Source: Pseudoips prasinana
Taxonomy: Eukaryota; Arthropoda; Insecta; Lepidoptera; Nolidae
DNA length: 64,000 nucleotides
Direction of reading: 5' to 3'
NCBI GenBank assembly: GCA_951640165.1
Contig: OX621249.1
Location: forward strand, 6,561,001-6,625,000
Shown: in pieces, positions 1-10,432 of the stretch
How positions within the stretch are numbered: the stretch's first letter is position 1
Layout of the letters: the number at the start of each line of letters is the position of its first letter
Translations under genes and position numbers: made by a program
The notes under the pieces: generated by a model
Database searches by the model: none
What the model saw: only the letters and a program-made list of their open reading frames with translations
What the model was told of the DNA's origin: nothing

Positions 1-1232
1 TAACGTCCCTAAGGACAAAATGCCCATTTCATCTGTAAAAAATATATGAGTTCAAGCGACGTAAACCAATTATCAAAGTATACCGTGCTAAGAATTGGAT
101 AAGAAATGGTTCTACTTAGCTGAAGAACTGTTTTGCCTCCGACCCCAAGATAGTCTTCTTTCTATTCACTAAATTGGACACATCGAAATGTGTTTGCCCC
201 ATCGTAAGCAAAGAAATCATACACCATGCCTGAAGTACCAGCGCGTACTAGAAATTTAAAACCCCATTTGTTGGGTTTCTTTGGCATATATTGCCTTCTG
301 CTTCCAGCTTTTTTACCTTTGTAAGGTATTATAATTTTATCGATGGCGAAGGAACGTTCTTCTTCTATCTGCAAGCACTGCTTACGAAAATATTCCATGA
401 CAGGGGCAATTTTATTATAGCGGTCGTTTTTGTTGACATTTGTGTTATCACAGAAGTGCAAGTATCGTTTTATCGATCTATACCGTTTAAGAGACATTGC
501 GGATGAAATCTTTTCATATTTGAGATCAGCACTCCAGTAATCTTCAACTGCCGGTAAGTCAACAATACCCATAAATATTTCAATGCCTAATAATATTTCC
601 ATTTCTTTTTGGGTGACACATATAGATTTCCCGGTAGTTTGTACAGAATATAAATTCGTCATTTGAACTATGATATCGAGTAGCTCGTTGGTGAAAATTT
701 TTTGGAAATATTGCTTAGGGCTAAGGATTTCATGACACTCCTTAAAGTTGGGGGAGTCTGAAGTGTGTACAGTTCCGGCATATAATCTTTTTTTAAATAC
801 AAAATCTAAACGCTTCATTTTACGCTTCTTAGCTAGTGGTGTCGTTGTTGCTGGTGGAGGCATAGGTGACGAGTCTATGATGGCGGTTTGCCTAGTGCGA
901 CGTGTTGCCGTATTTGAAAGTAATGTTGGTCTGGAAAAACTGGAGGATGGTGATGCACCAACTATTGGTGAAGGGGTTTCTGGTATGTAACATGATGGGG
1001 CTGAAGGCTTACCAGGGAGTGGAGAAGATTCTTCTGGCGTGGTTTGTGATGGCTGTTCTGCAGCATTCATGTGTTCGTGATCTTCGTCGTCACTGAGATC
1101 AGCCAATATATCGTACAGTGCCGGTGATATGGTACGGACCGAAGATGAATCACTGTCATCAATGTGATTACACTCTGCTTTGTCCTCGAGATCAAGAAAA
1201 CTATGTAGTAACGCGCAGCTACTGCTATCCAA
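1..1232 (-). pseudogene. piggyBac-type transposase (family A), broken, runs off left edge
   Basis: A minus-strand frame of 356 codons starts at 1232 and stops at 162. The N-terminal ~120 residues are acidic and Ser/Pro-rich, as is usual before the piggyBac DDE domain. The domain follows, with the first catalytic Asp in AIDKIIIPYKGKK and a typical MSLKRYRSIKRYLHF block. The TAG at 162-164 is in frame: the same frame continues to the left with YFDNWFTSL, the second catalytic Asp block, and stops again near position 17, where the similarity shifts frame. The third catalytic region and the Cys-rich tail lie outside the window. It would be a cut-and-paste transposase acting at TTAA sites. It is non-functional as read. 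Family assignment is confident from the motifs; family A differs clearly from the three other piggyBac copies in the window. Confidence 0.85.
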
Positions 1233-1439
1233 CCACTAAATTTGAGATCAACAGATTAGCAAAAAAAAATACAATTCGTAGCGCCCTCTCTCGATACGTC
1301 ATTCGCGTTTTAGTGCTCACGCTATCTGCCACGCATTTTTTCGTTCCTCTTATATAATTTAAATATTTAAGTTATATCAAGTGTTTTTTTGGCTACGAAT
1401 ATATAATAATTATTAAAGGTAATGTTTATAACAATCATT

Positions 1440-3365
1440 ATGCCGAAAATACGATATAGTGATGAAAATATCGGGGCTTATGTCAATCGAAAAATAAGGA
1501 AGATTGAGAAAAAATTACACAAAAGACGTTTATACCGACCACGCTCATCATCCCAAGATTCTTTAATAACCTTAGGTAAGTAAATGTTAATTACATTGTA
1601 TTATTGGTTCTTTTACACCTAATTTACGAAAATACCAAAAAAAACCTAACCTCAAATTTTGATCGTTGGTGGTGAACATTTTAATGGAATGTGTCCGCCA
1701 ATAATAAAAACATAGGTGTGTACAGTTCATAGGGATTGATACCGGTGCTATAACAATATCTTTGTGAACATTACACTGGAATGTGTCCGTCAGAAATAAA
1801 AACATAGCTGTGTACAGTTCATAGAGATTGATACCAGTGCTGTAACAATATCTTTGTGAACATTACAATGCAATGTGTCCGCCAATAATAAAAACATAGT
1901 TGTGTACAGTTCATAGGGATTGATACCAGTGCTATAACAATATCTTTGTGAACATTACAATGGAATGTGTCCGCCAATAATAAAAACATAGCTGTGTACA
2001 GTTCATAGGGATTGATACCAGTGCTATAACAATATCGTTGTGAACATTGCAATGGAATATGTCCGCCAATAATAAAAACAGCTGTGTACGGTTCATAGGG
2101 ATTGATACCAGTGCTATAACAATATCTTTGTGAACATTACAATGGAATGTTTCCGTCATGATTTACTAAATACCTACTTGGTAACTCATAGTACGCATTC
2201 ACGGACATAATAATAAACCTACATAAACCACACACAAAATAAAGGCCATCCCTTGACGTCACAATTCATGCCCATTTCAGACGAGCTATTTAAGCTATTT
2301 AGTAGCAATATTGGTGAAGACCCGTCAACGTCTCTTAACATACCCCAACAATCAATTGAACAGAATACAGACCCTGCAAATGAGGCAGTGGTTCCGCCTA
2401 TTCCCAGGGCTAGCACATCAGTGGACCCTCCAGAGTTAGCAGCCTCTAAAAAATTCTCACTTGAAGTGTCTGATAGGGCCATCGACGGTATGCAAACCAT
2501 CGTAAACCAACCAGCCGGGCCAGCAGTAAATTCAAGTCTGTCAATTAGGTGGGAGCATACTGCGACAAATGGTTTTTCTAAGTAAGTAAAGAAAGACATT
2601 TTTGCAAAACATGACATTCCAGAAATCTGTAAAAATATTGGCGCTCCTATACTAAATTAAGAGGTAAAAGCAGCCTTGTACGATGTTCTCAATAAAAAAT
2701 AGACATAAAAGATCTTCTCTACACAACTCTAATAGACAGCCATCTCTTTCGCAGCCAGTTGGGGGACCTTTTAAAATCCGCAAAAGCGATAAACAAAACA
2801 GGCGAGGAAAAGAAAACTGGTGCCTGGGCTTTCAAGACGTTTTACCTAACTACATGGGAAATTTAAACGCGAGACGCCCACCTCCGCCCATAGTCAGGCA
2901 AACAGGAGCTGCGGCCAGACGTCCGATAATGCCTGCCCCGACCAACCGATCAGAGTATCATCGCCAGCAGCGCTGCCCTCCGCCGCCGCCGCCGCCACAG
3001 CCGCGCGCACCCTACAAGCGCTCATAGACGCACGCACCGCACCACCGCTAACACCGGTGAGTCATGCAGGACGTTTGTCACACTTCCTTGAAAGATGGCG
3101 CCTAATTACAAACAGTGCAGTACTGTTATCTTGGATTAAGGGTTATAAATTACCTTTTAATACCAATGGGTTACAAAATCACACGCCATCACTACCTATA
3201 TTAAACAAGTCTGATTTAAGAAATTATGGGGTGATTATCAAAGATTTAATTAAAATGGCGCAATATCTCTCTGTCCGTCATGTTATGGTCAATATCTTTT
3301 AAGCACATTTCTTGTGCTCAAACCTGATGGAGGACAACGATTTATCTTAAATCTGCAGTAAATAA
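1440..3365 (+). pseudogene. DIRS-like retrotransposon relic (gag-like region and start of RT)
   Basis: A first open segment (1440-1575) encodes a basic, Ser/Arg-rich 45-residue piece. Joining 1575 to 2281 across GT...AG borders keeps the frame and leads into a gag-like region (to 2583). That frame then carries stops at 2583, about 2658 and about 2700. A shifted frame (2683-3027) ends in a proline-rich stretch. The next frame begins AGRLSHFLERWRLITN at about 3063 and later reads LKPDGGQRFILNLQ. These resemble the start of the reverse transcriptase of DIRS-like tyrosine-recombinase elements. No RNase H, methyltransferase or tyrosine recombinase was seen downstream, so the element is truncated after the first RT block. 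The intron is a reading-frame inference, not proven. It could instead be decayed coding sequence invaded by the tandem repeat. Confidence 0.55.
1674..2157. repeat. 92-bp tandem repeat (minisatellite), about 5.3 copies
   Basis: The block starting GAACATT recurs at 1674, 1766, 1858, 1950, 2042 and 2132, giving periods of 92, 92, 92, 92 and 90 bp with only a few substitutions per unit. Each unit contains ATAATAAAAACATA and TGTACAGTTCATAGG. The apparent minus-strand reading frames across it are produced by the repetition and are not genes. The array lies wholly inside the putative 1576-2280 intron of the DIRS-like relic. Confidence 0.9.
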
Positions 3366-3509
3366 CACTCAATGTGTTATTTGCATTTTACAATGTAAAT
3401 CAGTTGTTATTTAAAATCTAGTAGGTATAATAGCAGTGCACGTTCTCAAGCTACTTCTTAGCAGCGGAGTTATCAACATAAGTTTGAAGTCATCCTCTGA
3501 AGTTTGACT

Positions 3510-3660
3510 GCACGTGTGGCGCAGTGGTTAAGATCATCGCCTTGTCATTCAATGACCCGAGTTCGATTCCCGTAAATTGCGTTAACTGTTTGTGTGAACC
3601 ATAAGTGGTTGTACTCTGGATGTGTTTTGTGTACGTGAATTATATGTTCGTCATTATGTA
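3510..3660 (+). mobile_element. tRNA-derived SINE
   Basis: An A-box-like segment (TGGCGCAGTGG) is followed about 35 bp later by a B-box-like segment (AGTTCGATTCCCG), the internal RNA polymerase III promoter of tRNA-derived SINEs. No acceptor stem or 3' CCA-type end closes into a cloverleaf, so this is not called as a tRNA gene. The body downstream is unique within the window, and its 3' limit is uncertain. Confidence 0.6.
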
Positions 3661-3889
3661 ATTATGTTTTGTAAAAGACAAGGTCATTACGGAGGACAAA
3701 CGTTTCACAAAGGTGAGATCAGAGTCGTGTAAGCAATCTGAAGAAAAGTGAGTTATGGTCAGGTGAGGCCGAGTCTGAGAAAGGTGGTTTGGTATAAGTT
3801 TTCCTGCCACAAAAAGTCGGACTTCCACCATTATCTTATAGAAGTGATTTTTATAATTACTGTTGTATTGCTCTGAAATATACCGAGCT

Positions 3890-4285
3890 TTAATGTGACC
3901 TAATACCGCGTATTGCGCGTTGGTGCATTGTTTCTAGGATTTTGATTTCTAAACGGGATAATGATGTCACAAGCTGATAACGGTGAAGTTGTACTAATTT
4001 TGAGTCAATAAGATTTCCAAGCCTTTTAATTGGTCTCTGATAATCCAGGGAGAGGACGACGTAATTCAATAGCTTTAGTGTGGTAGTTTGGAGGCAAGTG
4101 CGTAAGACGTTATGAATTTTTGTATTACTGATACAATCCAGTGGATGAGGAACCCAGGTGGTTCTTATGGATAAGGACCTCTGTTGAGTCTTGAGTACAA
4201 CGAACATGAGCATGCAGTTGAAAAAAAGACTGTCTCCCTTATTTTGAAGTATTTTTGGTCCACGTGCTTCCATTTGATTGTACAT
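3890..4285 (-). other. unrecognised open frame, 131 codons
   Basis: A minus-strand frame with ATG at 4285 and stop at 3890. It has no motif that I recognise, no signal peptide and no obvious domain. It sits between a SINE and a non-LTR fragment. It could be a decayed transposon piece or a chance frame, and no function is proposed. Confidence 0.15.
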
Positions 4286-4441
4286 CGACTTTCACTAAGG
4301 CTAACTAAAAGATGTCACATATGGAACGTACTCTTTGTTACTAAATTTTCTTAGTCCACAGTAGGTAGGTATGTCTATTTTGCCTTTTGCGTTTGTGTGT
4401 ATTTATCTTATCTTTGTTGGGGTGTGCTTGCGTACAGCACT

Positions 4442-4745
4442 TCATCCCTTCAGGATCTTTTGTACTATCCTCCACTGGTTTTTATTCTGTCCAGCCCTGA
4501 ATGAAGTCTGCACATAATCCAGTACGCTTCTTAGGGGTAGATCTTTGTAGTCTCCTGGTTCTGGATATGCCAGCCCCAGGGTGGCCATTTTGTGTCTTGC
4601 CAATGCATCCCAATCGTATATTATATGCAGCATTGTTTCATTTTTTTCCCTACAGGTCCTGCAGACCGGGCTATTCGACAGTCCCAGTTTGTGTAGGTGA
4701 TAGTTGGTGTCTTATTGGCCCGTGAATACTGCTACTATAAGTCGT
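4442..4745 (-). pseudogene. C-terminus of a non-LTR retrotransposon (RNase H tail and Cys/His motif)
   Basis: Read on the minus strand, the frame runs through a TGQ block, an in-frame stop, HLHKLGLSNSPVCRTC and then ETMLHIIYDWDALARHK, ending at 4442. The order (end of RNase H, HLHKLGL, CxxC, then HI plus a degenerate Cys position) is the usual C-terminus of insect non-LTR polyproteins that carry an RNase H domain. Only the last ~100 codons survive, and the RT and endonuclease are absent. The exact clade cannot be fixed from this piece. Confidence 0.5.
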
Positions 4746-4864
4746 AGCTGGTTTCTGCTGTATTTCCAAAAGTTTTCTTTGTTCCCGTCCGCATAGGGTT
4801 ATATAGGTCACCTTCCACCAAGAATTTTAGTGTGAGTGTTGTCGTAGTCAGATCCAGAATGCTA

Positions 4865-4945
4865 GTAATTAGTCAGTCAGCCAGTCATTCATCAGTCAGT
4901 CATTAGTCAGTCGGTCATTAGTAAGTCAGTCAATAGTTAGTGGTC
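4865..4945. repeat. degenerate GTCA tetranucleotide tract
   Basis: AGTCAGTC-type units recur with interruptions (ATTC, GGTC, ATAG) over about 80 bp. It directly abuts the stop codon of the outer piggyBac Cys-rich tail. It may be decayed 3' sequence of that element or a microsatellite at its edge. Confidence 0.6.
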
Positions 4946-5181
4946 ATTTATGATACGCCCGGAAGCAATCTTCAATGCAAAGATTTACTTTGCACTGTAT
5001 ACACTTCCAGGATGTCCTTCTGTCGATTTTCTGTTGCGAACACATCCAACATCGAGTCTTTCTTGTTCCCGTCCGCATCGTCCGCAGTGGTCATCTTCCA
5101 CCATGCAACATCGTTCTTTTTGTCTTTTTGTATTATTTAATGTCAGAGTTGCTCAGGTCAGGTCTAGGTCTTTGTGATTTC
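4944..5181 (-). pseudogene. outer piggyBac B: C-terminal Cys-rich domain
   Basis: The minus-strand frame reads TRCWMCSQQKIDRRTSWKC then CxxC and CIEDCFRAYHK before a stop at 4944-4946. This spacing of CxxC pairs is the C-terminal zinc-binding domain of piggyBac transposases, which binds the transposon ends. The segment between 5181 and about 5110 is the direct in-frame continuation of the block ending at 16574, and it carries one stop (TGA near 5153) plus a probable frameshift. It is the last part of the outer transposase, cut off by insertion of the inner piggyBac at TTAA. Confidence 0.75.
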
Positions 5182-5185
5182 TTAA

Positions 5186-5248
5186 CCCTAGATTCATAAA
5201 CTATATTTTTGGTTACATAGTTCATAATCATACGTCTCTGATACACCT
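5186..5248. repeat. 3' end of inner piggyBac C: 13-bp TIR, 31-bp spacer, 19-bp internal repeat
   Basis: CCCTAGATTCATA (5186-5198), a 31-bp spacer (5199-5229), then ATACGTCTCTGATACACCT (5230-5248). The last block matches the inverse of 16535-16553 at 16 of 19 positions. Confidence 0.9.
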
Positions 5249-5259
5249 TACTTTTAATG

Positions 5260-7330
5260 TCACCTAATGTAATTATTATAGGAAATATTGCATAAAAAAA
5301 CAATGATTAATTTGAATGAACTTTTATACAAATACAAATATATGTTATTGTGTACATAGGTATAGGAGGTGTTACATTATAGTTTGTTCAGCCATGTTCC
5401 GCCAAATTGGCATACAATATTTTTCTTATCTTATAATATAGTAGGTACATACTTTTAATTTAATTATAACATTAGATTAATTGCACATAGTACAAATTAA
5501 ATTATACATTATAGGCATTATGATTCATTATTATCCATTATTATCGAGACATTAAAATTAACTATTATTTTCATTCAAGAAATCATGAATATCATAGTAA
5601 CATTTTTCAATTAAATATTGATATAATGTTCTCTTAAAATCATTAATATTTGTTAAATTTCTAATAGCCTTAGGTAGTTTGTTGAAAATTTCAGGTATCA
5701 GATAGAAAACACTTTTATGGAATAGTGTCGTTTTGTGTTGTACACGTATCATCTTGTCCATACGCCTAGCCCTAGTGCTAAATTGATATAGTTCTATATT
5801 ATTCTTTGCGAAAATGGCACATTCAAAGATATACATGGTAGCGTGAGTAACTTAAGTCTTACAAAATGAGGTTTGCATGAATCAGTTGACTGAATGTTAA
5901 CTATAGAGCGAACACACCTTTTTTGGGCTTTAAATGCCAAGTCTTTGTGAGTTGAGTTGCCCCAGAACATCAAACCATATCTCAGTATAGAGGCTACATG
6001 TCCGTGATAAGCTGTGAGTACCGTTGAATTGTCCGCTATTTGCCTCAATCTATAGAGAGCATATGATTGCTGATGAAGACGTTTGCATACGTAATCTACA
6101 TGGGATTTCCAATCTAACCTTCTATCAATATTTAAACCTAAGAATCTTATTTTGTCTACTTCTGAGATTAATGTATCCTGAAATATTATATTGAGATCAG
6201 AGTTTGTCTGATCCCTTTGACTGAACTTCATGATGGTAGTCTTGTTAATGTTTAGACTTAAATTATTTTGGGTAAGCCAATCAGTAGTGGTGGAAAGAAA
6301 TTGTTTAATGTTTTCTGAGATATTCTGTTGGTTGCCTACAAATAAAACGGTACTATCATCAGCAAATAAAGTCATGTGATGTTCAGTTATTGTTGGAAAG
6401 TCATTGATATATATAAGAAATAAGAATGGACCTATTACACTTCCCTGTGGGACACCATATACGTTTTCCTTAAAATCTGACTGATAGATCTCCTCTGTTT
6501 TTTTTATAGGACACACTCTATTTATTCGTGTTGCTTGAGACCTATTCGATTGATAAGATTCTATCAAATTAAGAATATTGCCTCTTATGCCATAACAGTA
6601 GAGCTTATGAAGCAGTAGTTTGTGATCCACGTGATCAAAAGCTTTGGTGAGGTCTAGGTACATTGCTATAGGAAAGTTTCGTTTGTCCATATTCGTTATT
6701 ACCGAATTGACAAAATTATATACCGCCATGTTGATATTCTTACTTTTGCGGAAACCATATTGTACAGGTGAAAATATATTATTAATTTCAAAGAATTTAT
6801 ACAATGGTTCGTTTATAACTTTTTCATAGATCTTACAGAAAACAGAAGCAAATGCTATTGGTCTATAACAATTCATATCTGTACTGTCACCTTTTTTGAA
6901 AATAGGCTTAATAATGGTGGGCTTTAAAGCCTCAGGGAAGATACCATGTAATATGCTCAAGTTAATCGTATGACTCAAAACTGGTGAAATAATATGTGAT
7001 ACTGATTTGACTACATTTACAGTTATCTCATCGTAACCTGTGCTGTGAACATTTTTTAAAGAATTAATTATTTTCCATATATCATATGGTATAGAAGGTG
7101 TCATAAAGAATGATTTGCATTGATGTTTTATCGTTCTATAATTAATGCAATTAAAGCTATGTTTCTTATTAGTGACATTGACGAAGGAATCATTGAATAA
7201 GTTAGCCATCATTTTTGGGTCAGATATCATTCTATCACCATGCCTTATTGAGCTAATATTATCTTTTAAAGTTATACGATTTTTGTTAATTACATTCCAA
7301 ACGGCTCTCGATTTGTTAGTCGACAATTTA
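5260..7330 (-). mobile_element. 5'-truncated non-LTR retrotransposon inside inner piggyBac C
   Basis: The reverse transcriptase frame (next entry) begins abruptly at about 7326, only about 70 bp from the piggyBac tail stop at 7395. It is followed on its 3' side by an AT-rich, non-coding stretch to about 5260, next to the piggyBac internal repeat. This fits a 5'-truncated insertion in the 3' untranslated part of the piggyBac. The 3' boundary is approximate because no clear poly-A or target duplication was found. Confidence 0.6.
5558..7326 (-). pseudogene. non-LTR reverse transcriptase (CR1/Jockey-like), frameshifted
   Basis: The minus-strand frame 7326-5794 (510 codons) contains the ordered RT blocks: IIKPIFKKGD, NCYRPIA, a QYGFRKSKN block, AMYLDLTKAFDHVDH, GVPQGSVIGPFLF, the catalytic LFADDSTVLF, then the thumb with FLGLNIDRRLDWKSH and LRYGLMFWGNS. 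The C-terminus (MYIFECAIFAKNN to FLNENNS, 5836-5558) continues in another frame, so one frameshift lies between about 5794 and 5836. The upstream endonuclease and ORF1 are missing. It would act in target-primed reverse transcription. The clade is uncertain within the CR1/Jockey/L2 group. Preservation is good, which suggests a fairly recent insertion. Confidence 0.85.
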
Positions 7331-7394
7331 ATTACAACAATTTATTATAAAATTTTTTATTAAGAATTAAAACATAAAAAACATTTAAAAAATA

Positions 7395-7558
7395 TCAATC
7401 CGAGCATTCTAGGCACAAACTACCACGATTTTCCATACACATGTAAAGTTTGCAGGACGTGCAGATAAATCTAGTCACACGTTTTTTTTTATAACAGCAA
7501 AAGTTGCATAATTTTCTGGATTGATTTTCGGGGTTGACTGGTGTATCAGGCAAAGTTT
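7395..7558 (-). pseudogene. inner piggyBac C: C-terminal Cys-rich domain exiled by insertions
   Basis: The minus-strand frame (7558-7395) reads ...PVNPENQSRKLCNFCCYKK, then FICTSCKLYMCMENRG and CLECSD before TGA at 7395. This is a second, different piggyBac zinc-binding tail. Joined across the SINE/Dong insertion to 10432-10397, and across the Ty3 insertion to 14507, it stays in frame with the transposase core at 14711-16120. This shows it is the end of the inner element and not an independent fragment. Confidence 0.8.
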
Positions 7559-7822
7559 GACGGTCACCGTAGCCTAGTTGGTAGTGATCCTGCCTACGAA
7601 GCTGGTGGTCCTGGGTTCGAATCCCGGTAAGTGCAAATATATTTGTGTGATGAGCACGAATATTTGTTTCTGAGTCATGGATGTTTTCTATGTATATAAG
7701 TATATATCTATCTATATAAGTATGTATATCGTCGCCTGGTACCCATAGTACAAGCTTTGCTTAGTTTGGGGCTAGGTTGATCTGTGTGACATTGTCCCAG
7801 ATATTATTATTATTATCATTTA
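7559..7822 (+). mobile_element. tRNA-derived SINE with ATT-repeat tail
   Basis: The A box (TAGCCTAGTTGG) and a perfect B box (GGTTCGAATCC) are about 45 bp apart. The body ends GTGTGACATTGTCCCAG followed by ATT repeats (7803-7818). A second full copy lies inverted at 62259-62497. The flanks AAAGTTTGAC (about 7551) and AAAGTATCAC (about 10394) look like an imperfect target duplication, implying that the Dong element to the right landed inside the SINE's own ATT tail. Confidence 0.8.
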
Positions 7823-10375
7823 TTCATATATATTTCTTATTAAATACATTTTAAAATATATAAAAAACAGAAATATACATATTAAAATAAAAAAAATAGG
7901 ATTTGCAACCGGCAGCAGGAACAGGGTCTATGCTACCGGAGGTTACGACTCTAGAGACAGGAACCTCCTGACAATGCGAGCCGTGTCCAAAAGCACCGCT
8001 TTTTGGATTTTGTTCTTGACCCAACCGCCTAGCGTCAGCCTCTTTAGGTGTTTTTCGAGGCTCTTTGCTATTAATCCATTAGCAGAAACGACTATCAGTA
8101 CAATGATAGCTGAGTCAACATCCCACATGCTGACAATCTCCCGCGCAAGATCCAAATATTTAATTTCTTTTTCTTTTTCAGCCTTCAGAAGATTTTCATC
8201 ATGCGGGATGGTAACATCAACCATCACTGTGCAGCGTTTTTGTCGATCTATCATTACAATATCAGGTTTGTTGGCAATCACAGTCCTGTCTGTAATGATA
8301 GATCGATCCCAGTATAACGTGATAGTACCATTATCCAGAACTGGCGCAGGTGCATACCTGTAATAAGGCACCTCTGAAGCTACAAGGCCATGTCGCAGAG
8401 CAAGTTGTTGATGAATAATCCTGGCTACGAGGTTGTGTCTGTGCAAATATTCACCATTTGCTAGTCGAGAACAACCGGAGACAATATGTCTGAGGGATTC
8501 ATCGGGGCGATGACATGCTCGACAAACATCGTTTGTGCCATCTTTTAGAATATATCTCCGGTAGTTTCTCGTCATCATAACTTCATCCATAATTGCACAG
8601 ACAAAACCCTCAGTCTCAGCAAATAGTTCACCGCATCGTAGCCAAGCCACAGATGCAAGCAGATCCACATCGGGTGCGTGAAGAGCACGATAAAACCTGC
8701 CATGTAACTCCTTGCCCTGCCACACTGCCCTGCGTTCATCAGTGCTAAGTACCACAGGTTTACGCCAGTTTCCTTTTGCCATTGACAGCGGGGTTAGGCC
8801 TTTATCTACAGCAACCACCTCCGCATGCATACCCCCCGTGACAGCGGTGCGGAGAAAGTACTCCCTGAGGCTACACACCTCGCGGTTATGTAGGTTCTTG
8901 GCGTTTAAAAAGCCTCGACCCCCACACTTCCGCGGGATGTACAGCCTCATCACCGATGAACGAGGATGATGCATGCGGTATGAAGTTAACAGTAGACGGA
9001 CCGTCCGATCCAGGGTTTCTAATTCAGCTTGGGTCCACTTGAGTATGCCGAAGGAGTACATCAACACTGGCATAACCCAGCCATTGAAGGCACGCACCTT
9101 GTTTCCACCTGTTAAAAGACTTTTTAGAACTTTTTTAAGGCGGGATAGAAAGCGTTCCCGCAATGACTGTTTTACATCAGTATCATTGATGCCCAATGCC
9201 TCCGTCATACCCAAGTATCTATAAGTCTCGGTCTCGCAGAGGGACCTAAGGTGAATGCAATCTGAAAGTTGAATTCCTTCAGATTGCATTATGTGCCCAT
9301 GTTCTACATGCATGACCGCACACTTGTCAATACCAAACTCCATCCTGATAGAGTTACTAAAATTTTCAGTAACCTTTAGTAAACCTGTCAATTGAGAGTT
9401 GGTAGAAGCAAATATTTTTAGGTCATCCATGTAGAACAAGTGTGATATGATTTGACCTCCTCTGCGCAACCGATAGCCTAATCCTGAATTCTCAAGCAAT
9501 GTGCTTAAGGGATTCAAGGCTAGGCAGAACCATAGTGAACTTAAACTATCACCCTGGAATATTCCTCGCTGTACCCTAATTGGTTCGCCGCTACCAAGTA
9601 CTTGTTGAGACCCTGGACAGAGAAGGACTGTTCTCCAGTGCCCCATACATGACATAAGGAAGGCACGTAGAGTTGTATTTATTTTATACAACTCCAGTAC
9701 CCTCATCAGCCATGCATGCGGCACAGAGTCATAGGCCTTTTTATAGTCTATCCAGCATGTCAACAAATTTCTTCGATTTCGACGAACCTGCTGGTTAATG
9801 GTCATATCTATGAGGAGAAGCTCTTTTGTACCGCGGGCCCCACTGCGACAACCATTTTGTGAGATAGACATTATTGTATTAGATTCTACGTGTCTCGTGA
9901 TTTTTGTTTTTATAATAGATGTAAGTAATTTATACATTGTAGGGAGACAAGTTATCGGTCTATAGTTTTTGGGATCCGCGGAACTTCCAGATTTAAAGAG
10001 CAAATGGGTTACGCCTAGTGTCATAAACTCTGGGAGCAATCTTGACTGCAAGGCTTCCTGGAAAAGGGACGCTAAGCGGGCATGTGAGCTACGTAACCAT
10101 TTAATCCAAAAATTATGCAGTCCATCTGATCCTGGTGCCTTCCAGTTAGACATAAGACGGACTGCACTGGTTACGTCTTCTTGGTGTATGTTTATATTAT
10201 CTATTTCTTTTATTGGTTCACATGCTCGCTCAACGTCCTGTATCCAGTCACCTTCGGAGTAGGAGACGGGTACTGACCAAATACTGCGCCAAAATGTAGA
10301 TATCATTTCCGCATCTGGTGAGCATCCATCTACTGCTTGATGTGATTGCTCCCAGTTTCTGTAGATATAGTTTTT
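7823..10375 (-). mobile_element. Dong/R4-clade non-LTR retrotransposon, 5' truncated, between TAA repeats
   Basis: The element is read on the minus strand from about 10370 to about 7823. Both borders are TAA repeats in its own orientation (10376-10396 upstream, 7803-7822 downstream). Dong elements are known to favour TAA repeats. The 5' end starts in mid-frame, so the N-terminal DNA-binding region is missing. The 3' untranslated part is about 120 bp and AT-rich. Confidence 0.8.
7943..10369 (-). CDS. Dong/R4-type reverse transcriptase with C-terminal restriction-like endonuclease (N-terminus missing)
   Basis: One uninterrupted minus-strand frame of about 809 codons. The first ATG is at 10306, but coding resemblance extends back to about 10369. 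RT blocks in order: NWKAPGSDGL, NYRPITCLPTMYKLL, CWIDYKKAYDSVPH, RGIFQGDSLS, catalytic LFYMDDLKIFA and the R4-type thumb. Near the C-terminus a CxxC...H...C motif (CRACHRPDESLRHIVSGC) is followed by KPDIVMIDRQKR and VMVDVTIP, the PD...D core of the restriction-like endonuclease of R2/R4-group elements, then KEKEIKYLDLA. The protein would nick the target and copy its RNA there. There are no internal stops, so this copy is well preserved apart from 5' truncation. A matching N-terminal half of a related element lies at 39330-40574. Confidence 0.85.
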   Translation of the reverse strand, partial: YIYRNWEQSHQAVDGCSPDAEMISTFWRSIWSVPVSYSEGDWIQDVERACEPIKEIDNINIHQEDVTSAVRLMSNWKAPGSDGLHNFWIKWLRSSHARLASLFQEALQSRLLPEFMTLGVTHLLFKSGSSADPKNYRPITCLPTMYKLLTSIIKTKITRHVESNTIMSISQNGCRSGARGTKELLLIDMTINQQVRRNRRNLLTCWIDYKKAYDSVPHAWLMRVLELYKINTTLRAFLMSCMGHWRTVLLCPGSQQVLGSGEPIRVQRGIFQGDSLSSLWFCLALNPLSTLLENSGLGYRLRRGGQIISHLFYMDDLKIFASTNSQLTGLLKVTENFSNSIRMEFGIDKCAVMHVEHGHIMQSEGIQLSDCIHLRSLCETETYRYLGMTEALGINDTDVKQSLRERFLSRLKKVLKSLLTGGNKVRAFNGWVMPVLMYSFGILKWTQAELETLDRTVRLLLTSYRMHHPRSSVMRLYIPRKCGGRGFLNAKNLHNREVCSLREYFLRTAVTGGMHAEVVAVDKGLTPLSMAKGNWRKPVVLSTDERRAVWQGKELHGRFYRALHAPDVDLLASVAWLRCGELFAETEGFVCAIMDEVMMTRNYRRYILKDGTNDVCRACHRPDESLRHIVSGCSRLANGEYLHRHNLVARIIHQQLALRHGLVASEVPYYRYAPAPVLDNGTITLYWDRSIITDRTVIANKPDIVMIDRQKRCTVMVDVTIPHDENLLKAEKEKEIKYLDLAREIVSMWDVDSAIIVLIVVSANGLIAKSLEKHLKRLTLGGWVKNKIQKAVLLDTARIVRRFLSLES

Positions 10376-10432
10376 TTTATTATTATTATTATTAAAGTAT
10401 CACCTAAAATAGCATCGATGTTCCGTTTTAGG

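Noticed and set aside
1587..2159. Overlapping minus-strand frames of about 75 codons with similar peptides
   Set aside because: They are readings of the 92-bp tandem repeat; the peptide similarity is a by-product of the repeat, not a gene family.
4860..4945. CRISPR-like or satellite array at the GTCA repeats
   Set aside because: Four-base degenerate units without spacers, in a eukaryotic context.
7565..7640. Possible tRNA gene with good A and B boxes
   Set aside because: The boxes belong to a SINE with a second full copy at 62259-62497 and an ATT tail. No acceptor stem closes.
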